Positions 41,828-50,338 of a stretch of 64,000 bases of DNA are shown here, in pieces. Below the pieces are notes generated by a model. That model did no database searches. It saw nothing but the letters and a program-made list of their open reading frames with translations, and was not told the origin of the DNA. The position numbers and the translations under genes were made by a program. Position 1 is the first letter of the stretch; each line of letters starts with the position of its first letter. This DNA is from Aeoliella straminimaris (lineage in GTDB: Bacteria; Planctomycetota; Planctomycetia; Pirellulales; Lacipirellulaceae): contig NZ_JAMXLR010000051.1 of NCBI RefSeq assembly GCF_024054565.1, forward strand, positions 1 to 64,000. Reading direction: 5' to 3'.

Positions 41828-43047
41828 AATCTGCTCGCACTCGCCACCTGCAACACTTTGGCCTGGTGCTCGCGACCTTGCTCGCGGCCATGGGCTGTAG
41901 CGACTACGTACCCTCGGATTACGGCCAGCGGGGCGGCCTGGGTGAAACCAGCCTGAACGGCACCCGCGTGCTGGGCGATATGTTCGAAGACGCTGGCCAC
42001 CGGGTGCGCAGCTGGCGATATCTGTCGCCCAAGCTGGACAAAGCGGACGTCATCGTTTGGTTTCCGGACGACTTCAACGTACCATCGGAAGAGGTGGAAT
42101 ACTGGCTGACCGATTGGCTTACCGGCCAGAGCGACGATGGACAGCCCCGCGTGCTGATCTACGTCGGCCGCGACTACGACGCCGCGCCCGACTACTGGCA
42201 GCACATGCAGGGGCAAGCCCCCCCAGGGCTACAAGCGGAGTACAAACGGCGACTGTCCGAAGCCAAGTCCGATGCCCTGGCGAACCGCCCCCGCCCGCTC
42301 ACCCGCAGCAAGACCGAAGACTGGTTCGAATACGACACCCAGCCGAAACGGGCCAAGGTTCAACAGCTCACCGGCGAATGGGCGGCCGGCGTCGATCCGG
42401 CGAAAACCGACATTGTCCATGAAACTCGGATGACCATCCCCGACCGCAACTTTCAGCCGCTGCTGGTCGACGAGACGGACAAGCCGATTGCCAGTGAACT
42501 GGTGTACGAGAGCAGCTACCCGAACCAACCGTTGCCGTCGGGTCGCTTGATACTGATCGAGAACGGCTCGTGGCTGCTCAACGCACGGCTGGTGAATCAC
42601 GAACATCGCAAGCTGGCAGGCCACCTGATCGACAGCGTCGGTCCCCCCCGGCGCAACGTGGTGTTCCTCGAATCAGGCATCGACGGACCGCCGATCCGCG
42701 AGGAAGATCCCAGTACCCAATTGCCCAACGCCTTGGGCTTGTTTCGTATCTGGCCGATTGGTGCGGTGCTAACGCAACTGGCCGCACTGGGAATCGTGTT
42801 TGCCGTGATGCGGTGGCCCATCTTCGGTATTCCCAAGCGACTGGTCCGCAAGTCGCTGTCCGACTTCAGCAGCCACATCTCTGCGGTTGGCCGCCTGCTG
42901 GGCGACAGCCGTAACCGTGGGTACGCCGTACGGCTGCTCATGTTGTACCGTCAATCTCTCCGGCACGAATCGGTTGGCGGCACCGAAATCAGCCAATCCA
43001 CGACGCCTCTCCCGCCACCTTCACCTGCAGATAGCGACTCGGAATGA
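41824..43047 (+). CDS. DUF4350 domain protein
   Basis: Protein of 407 aa. The N-terminus MKSARTRHLQHFGLVLATLLAAMGCSDY looks like a signal, possibly a lipoprotein, but the lipobox (AMGC) is weak. The DUF4350 part includes SLNGTRVLGDMFEDAGHRVRSW, DVIVWFPDDF and the membrane-proximal GSWLLNARLVNHEHRKLAGHLID. A second hydrophobic segment near 330 (IWPIGAVLTQLAALGIVFAVM) is followed by a short cytosolic tail with KRLVRKSLSDFSSHISAVGRLL. Start and stop both overlap neighbouring genes by four bases (ATGA). It is likely a periplasmic part of the MoxR system. Confidence 0.8.
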   Translation: MKSARTRHLQHFGLVLATLLAAMGCSDYVPSDYGQRGGLGETSLNGTRVLGDMFEDAGHRVRSWRYLSPKLDKADVIVWFPDDFNVPSEEVEYWLTDWLTGQSDDGQPRVLIYVGRDYDAAPDYWQHMQGQAPPGLQAEYKRRLSEAKSDALANRPRPLTRSKTEDWFEYDTQPKRAKVQQLTGEWAAGVDPAKTDIVHETRMTIPDRNFQPLLVDETDKPIASELVYESSYPNQPLPSGRLILIENGSWLLNARLVNHEHRKLAGHLIDSVGPPRRNVVFLESGIDGPPIREEDPSTQLPNALGLFRIWPIGAVLTQLAALGIVFAVMRWPIFGIPKRLVRKSLSDFSSHISAVGRLLGDSRNRGYAVRLLMLYRQSLRHESVGGTEISQSTTPLPPPSPADSDSE

Positions 43048-44114
43048 ATCAACCTCACCACTTCAATCAACCCAACTCCGGGCCCAACGAACCGACACCA
43101 CCGGCAGGCGACTCGGAATTCGAACTCGAAGTCGTCCCCACGTCTGCGCAACCGGCCCAGACCGCCGCGGTGCAGCAACTGTACCAGCAACTCTGCAGCG
43201 AAGTGGGCAAAGTGTACGTCGGGCAGGATGAACTGGTACTGTCAACGCTGGTGGCCCTGTTCTCCGGCGGGCATGTGCTGATCGAAAGCGTGCCAGGGCT
43301 CGGCAAGACGCTATTCGTGCGCACGCTGGCCAAGGCGCTCGGCGCCAAGTTCGGACGCATCCAATTCACCGCCGACCTAATGCCTTCGGACATCACCGGC
43401 GCGCCAATCTTCAACATGAAGACGCAGGAGTTCGTCTTCCGCCCCGGGCCAGTTTTCACGCAACTGCTGCTGGCTGACGAAATCAACCGCTCGCCGGCAA
43501 AGACCCACGCCGCGCTGTTGGAGATCATGCAGGAACGGCGCGTCACGGTCGAGCGAACCACGCATCCGCTCGAACCACCGTTCCTGGTCATGGCTACGCA
43601 AAACCCCATCGAAAGCGAAGGCACCTACAACCTGCCCGAGGCACAGCTCGACCGCTTCATGTTCAAGGTACTGGTCGACTACCCCACGGCCAGTGAGGAA
43701 GCCCGCGTGCTGAAGGAACACAGCCGCCAGGTGCCGGTCGAGAAACGGCTGGAAGACGATGTGGCCACCGTCACAGGGCCAGAGCAGATTGTCGAAGCAA
43801 CTCAACTGTGTGGCCAGGTATTGGTGGCCGATGAGTTAATCACCTACATCAACAACATCGTTCGCCAAACCCGGGCCTGGCCACAGTTTCATCTGGGGGC
43901 TTCGCCGCGGGCGGGAATCGCCCTGGTACAGGGCGCGCGAACGTTGGCCGCGTTCAATGGTCGGGACTACGCCATCCCCGACGACGTGAACGAAATCGCC
44001 CTGCCGGCACTCCGCCACCGCGTGGTGCTGACCGCCGAGGCCGAAGTGGAAGGCCACCAGGTCGACCAGGCCCTCCGCGAGATGATTCGTACCGTCGAAG
44101 TACCCCGAATGTAA
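43044..44114 (+). CDS. MoxR family AAA+ ATPase
   Basis: Cytosolic AAA+ ATPase of 356 aa with a low-complexity Pro/Asn-rich start of about 35 residues. Walker A is ESVPGLGKTLFV (near 80), Walker B LLADEINRSPAKTHAALLEIMQE (near 143), sensor 1 VMATQNPIESEGTYNLPEAQLDRF. The C-terminal lid contains GASPRAGIALVQGARTLA. MoxR ATPases act as chaperones that assemble or activate partner proteins, typically with a von Willebrand-type DUF58 protein, which is encoded 20 bases downstream. The start overlaps the DUF4350 stop by four bases. Confidence 0.93.
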   Translation: MNQPHHFNQPNSGPNEPTPPAGDSEFELEVVPTSAQPAQTAAVQQLYQQLCSEVGKVYVGQDELVLSTLVALFSGGHVLIESVPGLGKTLFVRTLAKALGAKFGRIQFTADLMPSDITGAPIFNMKTQEFVFRPGPVFTQLLLADEINRSPAKTHAALLEIMQERRVTVERTTHPLEPPFLVMATQNPIESEGTYNLPEAQLDRFMFKVLVDYPTASEEARVLKEHSRQVPVEKRLEDDVATVTGPEQIVEATQLCGQVLVADELITYINNIVRQTRAWPQFHLGASPRAGIALVQGARTLAAFNGRDYAIPDDVNEIALPALRHRVVLTAEAEVEGHQVDQALREMIRTVEVPRM

Positions 44115-44134
44115 AGCTCTTAAACCTACAACGC

Positions 44135-45586
44135 ATGCAGTTTGTCTTCCTGTCACTCATCGCACTCTTAATAGCGCTGGTTGCCCTTGCGCGGTGGGCG
44201 GGCGTCTATCCCCATCGGCCGTTGTTCGTGCTGCTGCTGGTGCCGTCGTTCGTCTCGATCTGGATCGCCTTTCTACCTTCGATCTGGCCGATCGTGGCCC
44301 TCTTGGACCTACTGCTGCTGGCGGTAACGCTGATCGACCTCAACAGCCTGCGTGGTTCGGGGAAAGTTCAGATCGAGCGGCACGTTGGCCTCATTGCCTC
44401 ACTGGGCCAATTGCACAAGGTGACGCTGACGGCCACGAACCGCGGCAAGAAAGAGTGGCCCGTCTGGATTCGCGATGGCGTGCCCGAGCACCTGGAGGCC
44501 GAGCCCGAAGAATTCAACGTGGTACTGCCAGCCGAGCGGCGGGCGACGCTCGAATATCACCTGCGGCCCCACCGCCGTGGCGGGTTCGACTTCGAGCATG
44601 CCTACCTGAGGGTCCGCAGCCGGTGGGGCATGTGGAACCGTTATCTGCGACTGCCATGCCATTCGCGGATCAACGTCTACCCCGACATGAAACAGTTGGG
44701 CGAGTACGCCTTGCTGGCAAGAACCAATCGCCTGAGCCTGATGGGACTCCGCCGCACGCGTCGGGTGGGCCAGGACAACGAATTCGAACGACTCCGCGAC
44801 TACACCATCGACGACAACTACCGCCACATCGAATGGCGGAGCACCGCGCGGCGAAACAAACTGACCGTAAAGGACTTCCAGGCCAACCAGAGTCAGCGGG
44901 TCGTATTCATGGTCGATTGCGGTCGCATGATGACCGGCACCAGCGGCGGCGTGAGCCTGCTGGACCACGCCTTGAATGCGATGCTGATGCTGAGCTACGT
45001 AGCGCTCGCACGCAAGGACCAGGTGGGCCTGCTCTGTTTTTCGAACGAAGTTCACACGTTTGTGCCCCCCAAGGGCGGCAGCCGGCAGATGAACCACCTG
45101 TTGCACGCCGCCTATGACCGCTTTCCGCAGATGGTCGAGTCACGTTACGACGACGCCTTCCTGCATCTGGCTTCGCACGTTCGCAAACGGGCGCTAGTGG
45201 TGCTAATCACCAACGTGATCGACGACGTGAACGCCCATCAGATCGAAAAACACCTCACGGCATTTCGTGGCCGTCACCTGCCGATGGCCGTGTTGCTTCG
45301 CGACCATGAGGTTTACAACGCGGTCGAGGCCGTGGAGGACGAACTGCACGTGGCCGAACGATTGCAGGCAGGCGAAGGCGATCGGCCGGAATCGGCGGCC
45401 TTCGACCAGGTGGCCGACAACAAACTATTCGAGGCGGCCAGCGCTGCCGACATCCTCACCTGGCGGCGCCACGTGCTGGCCGACCTGGAGATGAAAGGCG
45501 TGCTCCTGGTCGACACCTTCCCCGAGAATCTAACCGGGCAACTGGTGAACCGCTACTTGGAAGTCAAAGCGCGGCATTTGTTGTAA
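44135..45586 (+). CDS. DUF58 domain protein (von Willebrand factor A-like)
   Basis: Protein of 483 aa anchored by two N-terminal hydrophobic segments (LIALLIALVALARWAGV, LFVLLLVPSFVSIWIAFL). The DUF58 signature is DNEFERLRDYTIDDNYRHIEWRSTARRNKLTVKDF near 210-245. A VWA-like fold follows, with VVFMVDCGRMM in place of a full MIDAS motif. VGLLCFSNEVHTFVPPKGG and RALVVLITNVIDDV are typical of the family. It is the last gene of the cluster and the expected partner of MoxR; the next gene is convergent. Confidence 0.9.
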   Translation: MQFVFLSLIALLIALVALARWAGVYPHRPLFVLLLVPSFVSIWIAFLPSIWPIVALLDLLLLAVTLIDLNSLRGSGKVQIERHVGLIASLGQLHKVTLTATNRGKKEWPVWIRDGVPEHLEAEPEEFNVVLPAERRATLEYHLRPHRRGGFDFEHAYLRVRSRWGMWNRYLRLPCHSRINVYPDMKQLGEYALLARTNRLSLMGLRRTRRVGQDNEFERLRDYTIDDNYRHIEWRSTARRNKLTVKDFQANQSQRVVFMVDCGRMMTGTSGGVSLLDHALNAMLMLSYVALARKDQVGLLCFSNEVHTFVPPKGGSRQMNHLLHAAYDRFPQMVESRYDDAFLHLASHVRKRALVVLITNVIDDVNAHQIEKHLTAFRGRHLPMAVLLRDHEVYNAVEAVEDELHVAERLQAGEGDRPESAAFDQVADNKLFEAASAADILTWRRHVLADLEMKGVLLVDTFPENLTGQLVNRYLEVKARHLL

Positions 45587-45614
45587 GCGGCCAGCGAACA
45601 GGAAATCCAAAGAG

Positions 45615-46817
45615 CTATTCTGGCCGACGCTCTTTCAACCTCTCGGCCAAGTAGGCCAAATCGCCGTCTTTCACCAGGCAGCCTTCGGGGTCGATGAGCA
45701 GCGCCGTTGGCCAACGGTAGATTCCATACGCGCCGGCCGTCTTTCCTTCACCATCCACGAGCACTGGATAGGGCAGCGACGTGCCCTTCCACGCACCGTC
45801 GACTAGCGGTGCCGAGAACTTCTCGAAGGCTTCGATGGTGATTGCCTTTTGGCCCTGGGTGTTGCAGATTGAGAGGATCTCGAAATGGTCTCGCTGTTCG
45901 GCGTGCTGCTGGCAGAACTCAGCCAGTTCCGAGAGGTTATTCTTCACACGCGGTCCACACCAAGTGGCCCAGAAATCCAGCACCACCCATTTGCCACGAA
46001 AGTCGCTCAGCTTCACGTCCTCCCTAACGCCCCGCGCATCGGTAATGTTCAGCGGCGGTGGCTGCTTGCCGTAGAACTGTCTGTAGTCGCGGGGAATGCC
46101 ATCCTCAGGCTGAGTCATCAAGACATTGATCACCCCCAGGTCGAGTGACGGCTTCCCGGTGGGTACCTCAACTTGAAACGGCCGGGGCAATGCGGCATCG
46201 GGCGACTCGCTGTGTACGTTGATGTCGTATTGGCCAGGTGGGAGTAGAAATGAAAACTTGCTCTGGAGGGAAACACAGAATGTGATCGCGGGTCCAGTTC
46301 CCTGGTCGTGCCTCGCCCATACGCGGGCAGCCGAGGACTTGGGCTTCCGGCCGGCTTCGGCGCAATAGACTTCGCCGGTCACCCGCGTGAGTGGCCTGAG
46401 GACAATTTCCACTGGCTGATTGGTCGCGGCGATGTCCACCACCACGATGCCACCCCGCTGGCGATCGCGATCCACCGCCATGAGGGCCACCTGATCGAGG
46501 TCGGGAACTTCAATAAAGAAGTGGCCTTCCGGCAGTCGCTGCGCTAAATTCCGGGGAAGTGGCGCGAGCTCTCCAAGCTCTCCCTCGTCTTTCCATATCT
46601 TCTGCTCATCGCTTTCTGCTGCGGGCTGGTAGTACTCTCCGTCAGCATTCCAACAAACACCATTCGACGACCAGAAGTGGGCAACGTCGAAATCCTCGAC
46701 CGTTGCGCCCTGCTGGTCCACCACCGTCCCCGAAATACCCAACGTCAATTCAGGCTCTTCCGCAGCGACCGATGTGACCAGGACAGACAGAATCAGAAAA
46801 GCTGTCGCACCACGCAT
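45615..46817 (-). CDS. Exported TlpA-like thioredoxin-fold protein with an incomplete CxxC
   Basis: Protein of 400 aa with a signal peptide (MRGATAFLILSVLVTSVAA). Residues 25-240 include carboxypeptidase-regulatory-like beta modules (GISGTVVDQQGATVEDFDV and LLPPGQYDINVHS). The thioredoxin domain starts near 255 with LNITDARGVREDVKLSDFRGKWVVLDFWATW. The active site reads C287-G-P-R290, so the second Cys of the usual CGPC/CxxC is missing. IYRWPTALLIDPEG has the cis-Pro region (WPT). It may be a monothiol or inactive redox protein. No cytochrome-assembly genes are nearby. Confidence 0.82.
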   Translation of the reverse strand: MRGATAFLILSVLVTSVAAEEPELTLGISGTVVDQQGATVEDFDVAHFWSSNGVCWNADGEYYQPAAESDEQKIWKDEGELGELAPLPRNLAQRLPEGHFFIEVPDLDQVALMAVDRDRQRGGIVVVDIAATNQPVEIVLRPLTRVTGEVYCAEAGRKPKSSAARVWARHDQGTGPAITFCVSLQSKFSFLLPPGQYDINVHSESPDAALPRPFQVEVPTGKPSLDLGVINVLMTQPEDGIPRDYRQFYGKQPPPLNITDARGVREDVKLSDFRGKWVVLDFWATWCGPRVKNNLSELAEFCQQHAEQRDHFEILSICNTQGQKAITIEAFEKFSAPLVDGAWKGTSLPYPVLVDGEGKTAGAYGIYRWPTALLIDPEGCLVKDGDLAYLAERLKERRPE

Positions 46818-47059
46818 TTGCTGGCCTCCCCCATTGGAGAACGATCAATCCAACCAATCATGCTGCCGGCTGTCAGCGATTCGCCTACAGCAAGCGATTG
46901 TTCTCAATGGCTACAGCATAGCCAACAAGCTGCGCATCATGGGACAGAAAATCACATGAGACAAGAGGAATGGGCTACACACCAACGACGCGCAGGTCGT
47001 CGGCTAGTCGCGATGGGAATTGCACCGCCTTTTTGCTGATAGCCAGCAACCAACGGCCC

Positions 47060-47641
47060 CTACGCCAACGGGTCGTCCAGCGAGTCGATGCCGAGTTCTT
47101 CGATACTGCGATTCAGGAGGTCCGCGGGATTCGAGGTGCCAGGGCGCATGTCGTCGGGCGCCAGGCGGACCACGACGCGGTTGCCTCGGACCTCGATCAC
47201 TTGAACGTTTTGCCCTGGCTCGATGGCCTGGCCCTTGGATACCGCATCGAGCATCTGCCCATCGACTTCTACCGAACCGCTGGGCAGCATCTTACTGCGG
47301 GCGACACCCACCTTGCCGATGAGCTGGCGCCTGGGATCAGCGGTCAGCACATCCTCGTCCTTCGGAGCTTCCCCCAACAGGGCGCGACCAATGGGGGTGC
47401 GAGGGAGATAACGAAACGCGGCCGTCAATACCGCCGGCGCAAGCACCAGCACGATGGTAATAAACGTGAAGCCGGTCGTCGCTCCGCCAGTGCGGAAGGC
47501 GATGATGACACTGGCAATCAGTGCCGACGCGGCCAGTACGCTCAAAATTCCACCGGAAGGCAGCAGGATCTCCAACACCAACAGCGCAAAGCCCGCTACG
47601 ACCAGCAGCGCAGCCCAGACTAGAGGATCGATGGTTTCCAT
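47060..47641 (-). CDS. NfeD-like membrane protein (short form)
   Basis: Protein of 193 aa. It has two or three membrane segments (VWAALLVVAGFALLVLEILLPSGGILSVLAASALIASVII and FITIVLVLAPAVLTAAF). The C-terminal OB-fold NfeD domain is GKVGVARSKMLPSGSVEVDGQMLDAVSKGQAIEPGQNVQVIEVRGNRVVVR. Short NfeD proteins are thought to work with stomatin/prohibitin-like or ClpP-like partners in membrane quality control. Here it lies 162 bases downstream of a long NfeD gene on the same strand. Confidence 0.85.
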   Translation of the reverse strand: METIDPLVWAALLVVAGFALLVLEILLPSGGILSVLAASALIASVIIAFRTGGATTGFTFITIVLVLAPAVLTAAFRYLPRTPIGRALLGEAPKDEDVLTADPRRQLIGKVGVARSKMLPSGSVEVDGQMLDAVSKGQAIEPGQNVQVIEVRGNRVVVRLAPDDMRPGTSNPADLLNRSIEELGIDSLDDPLA

Positions 47642-47803
47642 GGTTCAGCTCCGCTTATCCAACCTACCAACACCTATTCGCCCTTACGGGCTAATTATAG
47701 CGAAGTTTCCATGAAACGACCCCATTTCTACCCGCGAAGGTTCGGCAAAATTACCGCTGGCACCGCCCACAGCAGCCGCAGATGACAAAAGCCGCACGTA
47801 CCG

Positions 47804-50059
47804 CTAGCTGGTCACCTGGCGGACCTCGACACGGCTGCCTCGAGCGCTGACGACTTCAATGGCGACTCCGCGATCGATTACTTGCCCGCCGGCCGTCACG
47901 TCGACCAGCTCGCCATCGATTTCGGCTCGGCCGGATGGCATCAGCGGCGTGGTAGTGACGCCCTGCTTGCCCACCAGGTGCGAGTACTCCGCCAGGCTTT
48001 CGCGGTAGTTTAGCTGGGCCAGTTCCTCTCCTTCGGGACCAGCCAGCATCATGTCGTTCAGAATGGGAATTTTTGGCAAGTAACGACGCAGCAGGAGCGC
48101 AGCTACCACCATCAGGGCGCCAGCGGTCGCTACCACGGCCAGCGACGTCTGCAGTTCGGCGAACTCTTCGGGGCTGCGTGGCACCAAGCGATGCTGCCCC
48201 GCCAGAACCAACGAGGCCACCACCATCAGGGCGCCGCCAAGTCCGAAGATGCCGACGCCTGGCAGCACGAAGATCTCCATCATGATGGCCACAATCCCGC
48301 CGACGAACAGCAGCACTTCCAGCCAATCAGCCGTGCCGTGCAGGGCTTTGCTCCAGAAGAACAACAGCAGCGCTACGGCGGCCACGAATCCGCCAATGCC
48401 CAGCCCAGGCGTGTGCAGTTCGAAGTAGATGCCGGCGAAAGCGATCACCAGCAGCAGCACCGTTACCCCTGGCGAAGCAAGCGCCTCGGCCAACTCGAGC
48501 GACCAGGTGGTCTGCACTTCACGCGGAGTCGACTGGAAGCCGTAGATCTGATTCAGCTCCTCGACGTTGTCCACCACATGCGTGGCAATGCCCAGCGAGA
48601 CGGCATCCTCGCCAGTCAGACGAAGCACTTCGCCCGGCGTGGTGATGGCGTCGCCCTGCCGCCAGTCATTGGCGTCGGCTTGCTCGTCCGCTTCGGTTTC
48701 GCAGAACAGTTGTTCGGCACCGGTCTGGGTATTGGTGTAGCGGTAGACCTCCAGGTCCGGGTCGACCATGGCCATGAGCAGCGACCAGGTATGCGGCGTG
48801 CTCGGCGCCAGCGATTCTTTGATCGAGTCGCGCAGCGGAATCAGCTGCACTTCGTCGAGCGGCTCCGGCTCGCCGCCACCCAGGATGGCGTCGCGTCCCA
48901 ACACCAGTTGGTCGGCGGACAGGGCCACGAGGGCCGATACGCCGCTGGCCTCCTCGGGCACGTAGGCCACGCTGCGGCGTTGGTCGTTGCCCAAGCTGGC
49001 CACGTAGGAAGCCAAATCGAGGGCGTAGGTCCGACTGCCACCACTGCTGTTGATCCGCAGTCCAATCCAATTGGCGCCGTCGTTATCGATCGCCCCATCG
49101 ACCAGCCGGCGGGTGCGGCCCGGTGTTTTCGCGGTGATGGGACCTTCGATGGTGTAGAACATCGGCCGCCAGTCGGCCACCAGCGCGGCGTCCTCGGCCA
49201 GTGCGTCGGAATCGAGTCGTAGCAGCCCGGCCAGCGACTCGCGATCCTCCACCACGTACTTCACCGCGCCAAACATACGACCTTCCCGGGCGGTGAAGAT
49301 GCCCATCGAGCCATTGGCGAACAGTGGCGTGGTGCGGATGACGGTTTCGTCCTGCTCCACTTCTTCCAAATCCTCACGTTCGACGTACTCGATGCTCGAC
49401 TCGGTCTCCACCTCCAGCACCTCGGTGTTGCGATCCACCAGCCCGATGGCCACGGCCTCGGGCGCGGTGCGGCGGGCACGGGCGATCTGGCGATAGGCCT
49501 CGATCACGGCTGGCTCGATTGGCCGGGTGGGATCTTCGTCGATACCGGCCTCGCCTAACTCGGCGGTCGGCGCCATGGCGATCTCTTCGCACGCCAGGGC
49601 CACCAGCACGCCATGCCCCTTAATCGTGCGGGGGATGAACGCCACGGTCTTGATTCCTGCCAGCTCGTCGCTGGTCAGATAGCGGGCCAGCGAGAAGGCG
49701 CGCTCAAAGTCGGTCCCTTGGCCGAAGCCGTCGCCTTCGGCAAGCGGCGCGAACTCGATCACGATCACGGGGCGGTCCTCGCCGTCATAATCGGTTAGCA
49801 AACGAGTCTTGGTACGCTGCACGATGCTCCGAAACGCCGAGTCGGCGCTACCGGTGATCGGCAGCCGCAAGCGCAACAATCGTCCCGGGCGGCGCATCTC
49901 GTCCTGTTGATCAGCAGCCGGCGGATCGTCCGCTTCTTGAGCCCACAGCGGCGTTGCGGTCAGCGCCACCGATACGGCCAACATAGCAATTCCCGCATGC
50001 CGCCAATGGCGGACAGCTGGCGGGCGCGAGCCCATCAAAACCTGACTAGACGGAACCAT
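47804..50059 (-). CDS. Long NfeD family protein with ClpP-like lobes
   Basis: Protein of 751 aa. After a signal peptide there are two ClpP/S49-like lobes. The first has FIPRTIKGHGVLVALACEEIAMAP, where the nucleophile Ser of related NfeD1b proteases is not visible. The second has LRINSSGGSRTYALDLASYV, then EASGVSALVALSADQLVLG, which keeps Ser residues. Near 520-660 lie four or so membrane helices (VTVLLLVIAFAGIYFELHTPG, IGGFVAAVALLLFFW, VLLFVGGIVAIMMEIFVLPGVGIFG). The C-terminal OB domain contains GKQGVTTTPLMPSGRAEIDGELVDV. The start could be 50059 or 50035; the second gives the tighter signal peptide. Confidence 0.85.
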   Translation of the reverse strand: MVPSSQVLMGSRPPAVRHWRHAGIAMLAVSVALTATPLWAQEADDPPAADQQDEMRRPGRLLRLRLPITGSADSAFRSIVQRTKTRLLTDYDGEDRPVIVIEFAPLAEGDGFGQGTDFERAFSLARYLTSDELAGIKTVAFIPRTIKGHGVLVALACEEIAMAPTAELGEAGIDEDPTRPIEPAVIEAYRQIARARRTAPEAVAIGLVDRNTEVLEVETESSIEYVEREDLEEVEQDETVIRTTPLFANGSMGIFTAREGRMFGAVKYVVEDRESLAGLLRLDSDALAEDAALVADWRPMFYTIEGPITAKTPGRTRRLVDGAIDNDGANWIGLRINSSGGSRTYALDLASYVASLGNDQRRSVAYVPEEASGVSALVALSADQLVLGRDAILGGGEPEPLDEVQLIPLRDSIKESLAPSTPHTWSLLMAMVDPDLEVYRYTNTQTGAEQLFCETEADEQADANDWRQGDAITTPGEVLRLTGEDAVSLGIATHVVDNVEELNQIYGFQSTPREVQTTWSLELAEALASPGVTVLLLVIAFAGIYFELHTPGLGIGGFVAAVALLLFFWSKALHGTADWLEVLLFVGGIVAIMMEIFVLPGVGIFGLGGALMVVASLVLAGQHRLVPRSPEEFAELQTSLAVVATAGALMVVAALLLRRYLPKIPILNDMMLAGPEGEELAQLNYRESLAEYSHLVGKQGVTTTPLMPSGRAEIDGELVDVTAGGQVIDRGVAIEVVSARGSRVEVRQVTS

Positions 50060-50249
50060 CCGGGCGAATCCTACAAATCCTGAGTTTCTTGGGGCGGCCA
50101 AATTATAGTTTTACATCCACCCGCAGGCAAAGTATTGCAACTGAAACGGATAGGGCTGCGGATAAGGGTAATTCGCCGAAGGCACGGTTTTCTCTGGGGA
50201 TAATGGGCAGATTCTCCCGTCTCAAATAGTGGCCCAGTGCCCCGGATTT

Positions 50250-50258
50250 TGTTACTAT
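50250..50258 (+). promoter_or_regulatory. Candidate extended -10 promoter of the toroid protein gene
   Basis: TGTTACTAT (TGn plus TACTAT) lies about 80 bases before the ATG at 50339 in the divergent spacer after the NfeD gene. The -35 region is weak. Confidence 0.3.
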
Positions 50259-50338
50259 GGCATAAGGGACGATGCCCGGCGCCCTACCCTCGGAATTCTC
50301 TTGCGCCGAGCTTCCCACGAACAGAGAGCAACCGGTCC

